Shown piece by piece: positions 6,580 through 7,533 of a DNA stretch of 7,533 nucleotides. The number at the start of each line of letters is the position of its first letter. Position 1 is the first letter of the stretch. The translations under genes were made by a program, and so were the position numbers. This DNA comes from Marinilabiliales bacterium (GTDB lineage Bacteria > Bacteroidota > Bacteroidia > Bacteroidales > UBA12077): NCBI GenBank assembly GCA_002869305.1, contig PKTC01000122.1, forward strand, positions 1-7,533, written 5' to 3'. The notes beneath the pieces are model-generated. The model was not told the DNA's origin. It saw only the letters and a program-made list of their open reading frames with translations, and ran no database searches.

Positions 6580-6596
6580 CAAATATAACAAAGCTA
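6580..6596 (-). promoter_or_regulatory. Candidate -7 boxes ahead of the phosphatase operon
   Basis: In the 64-bp gap between mtaB and the phosphatase, the - strand carries TAGCTTTG (6596-6589) and TATATTTG (6587-6580), two consecutive matches to the Bacteroidota -7 consensus TAnnTTTG. No convincing TTTG -33 element sits 19-21 nt upstream of either. The more downstream box would give a leader of roughly 10 nt. If real, it provides an internal start for the phosphatase-acyltransferase-glycosyltransferase genes independent of mtaB. Confidence 0.35.
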
Positions 6597-6626
6597 AAAT
6601 TCATATTTGTTAAGATATGTCATGTT

Positions 6627-7533
6627 TTAACTCATTTTAACAATTAAATTTCCACTTTCTGAGATCGACAGTAATTTTACCTTAGCAATTTCTCCAATAA
6701 AATCTTTAAGATACTCATTTTCAACTTTAATATAATTTCCAGTAAAGCCATACATCAAGTTATTTCTTTTGTATGCCTCAAACAATACTTCAGCATCCTT
6801 ACCTATGTTTTGTCGGTAAAAATTAAGCTGTTTTCTTTTAGCTAATTCTTGTAACTTTTTACTTCTGTTTAACACAATATTTCTAGGAATTTTATTTTCA
6901 AAATTTGCCGACTTTGTATTAGGCCGTTCGGAATAAGAAAAAACATGATAAAAAGAAACATCTAAATCGTCCAGAAAGTGATAAGTTTCTTCGAAGTATT
7001 CTTCTGTTTCGCCCGGAAAACCAACAATTACATCAACTCCTATAAAGGCATCTGGAATTAAATCCTTAATTTTCTCAACTCTAGACTTGAAAAGATCGCG
7101 ATTATAACGTCGTTGCATTTTTGCAAGTATTTTATTACACCCAGATTGTAATGGAATATGAAAATGGTGTTGTATTTTATTTGATTTTGCTATATGTTCA
7201 ATGATTTCATCATTTAATAGATTAGGTTCTATCGATGAAATTCTTATTCTTTCAATGCCTTGAATTTTTTCTAAAGCAATAATTAAATCGAAGAAATTTT
7301 CGTTGGTGGATTTACCAAAATCACCAATATTTACACCGGTTAATATAATCTCCGTGATCCCTGATTTTGCTATATGTTGAGCTTCTTGAACCAATTTAGA
7401 TATTTTCTTATTCCGGCTTTTACCTCGGGCAAGTGGGATTGTGCAATAAGAGCAGGAGTAATCGCAGCCATCCTGAACTTTTAGAAAGCTGCGTGTGCGG
7501 TCGCCCCACGAAAATGCTTTGTGGTAACTTTTA
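6627..7533 (-). CDS. mtaB: MtaB, tRNA t6A37 methylthiotransferase (N-terminus cut by window)
   Basis: This radical-SAM enzyme adds the 2-methylthio group to N6-threonylcarbamoyladenosine at position 37 of ANN-decoding tRNAs. The visible 301 residues of an expected 430-450 lack the N-terminal UPF0004 domain, which lies beyond the right edge. The first visible block is SFLKVQDGCDYSCSYC (15-30), whose C-x3-C-x2-C cysteines (C23, C27, C30) bind the catalytic 4Fe-4S cluster, followed by TIPLARGKSRN. Further radical-SAM blocks are EIILTGVNIGDFG, RISSIEPN, FHIPLQSGCNKIL, MQRRYNR, DVIVGFPGETEE and FYHVFSYSERPNT. The last 60 or so residues resemble a TRAM RNA-binding domain. The YCTIPLARGKSRN block fits MtaB better than MiaB (which has a VVP-type block there) or RimO. 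The frame stays open to the edge; a TTG at 7394 is internal and not a start. Confidence 0.95.
   Translation of the reverse strand, partial: KSYHKAFSWGDRTRSFLKVQDGCDYSCSYCTIPLARGKSRNKKISKLVQEAQHIAKSGITEIILTGVNIGDFGKSTNENFFDLIIALEKIQGIERIRISSIEPNLLNDEIIEHIAKSNKIQHHFHIPLQSGCNKILAKMQRRYNRDLFKSRVEKIKDLIPDAFIGVDVIVGFPGETEEYFEETYHFLDDLDVSFYHVFSYSERPNTKSANFENKIPRNIVLNRSKKLQELAKRKQLNFYRQNIGKDAEVLFEAYKRNNLMYGFTGNYIKVENEYLKDFIGEIAKVKLLSISESGNLIVKMS

Noticed and set aside
7392..7394. TTG as the start of MtaB
   Set aside because: The frame continues upstream to the window edge and includes the C-x3-C-x2-C cluster-binding motif, so the codon is internal.
1..7533. Mobile elements, CRISPR arrays, tRNA or rRNA genes, defence or toxin genes
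   Set aside because: No transposase, spaced direct repeats, cloverleaf or such gene is visible; all sizeable frames are explained by housekeeping, envelope or T9SS genes.

Overview
The window looks like chromosomal DNA of a free-living, low-GC member of the Bacteroidota, probably class Bacteroidia and near Marinilabiliales. This rests on protein content and regulatory style, not on a marker gene. Parts of a type IX secretion/gliding system (a PorP/SprF-family tail and a GldJ lipoprotein) occur only in this phylum. Shine-Dalgarno sequences are mostly weak or absent, and several intergenic spots carry TAnnTTTG-type -7 boxes typical of Bacteroidota. All genes are closely packed and intact except the two cut by the window edges. 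I see no mobile element, CRISPR array, tRNA, rRNA or attachment site.

Left half, + strand (1-3829): the C-terminal end of a PorP/SprF outer-membrane protein, then gldJ, then a strong intrinsic terminator, then murF (last cytoplasmic step of the peptidoglycan precursor) and ppa (family I inorganic pyrophosphatase) only 9 bp apart. The gldJ-murF adjacency matches what I recall for Flavobacterium, where gldJ follows porV/porU, so this is probably an ancient gene order. The terminator ends only 13 bp before the murF start, so how murF is transcribed is an open question.

Right half, - strand (7533-3826): mtaB (tRNA ms2t6A37 methylthiotransferase, N-terminus outside the window), an inositol-monophosphatase-family phosphatase, an LpxL/HtrB-like lipid A acyltransferase with a GTG start, and a GT2 glycosyltransferase. 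Gaps between the last three are only 10-12 bp, so they form a tight transcription unit that looks devoted to envelope lipid/glycan assembly. A 64-bp gap with candidate -7 boxes separates mtaB from the rest.

The two gene sets converge and meet tail to tail with overlapping stop codons (ppa and the glycosyltransferase, 3826-3829), leaving no intergenic space for terminators. The overall theme is cell-envelope biogenesis plus secretion/gliding. No clearly new system is visible; the points worth checking are mainly about regulation and gene order.
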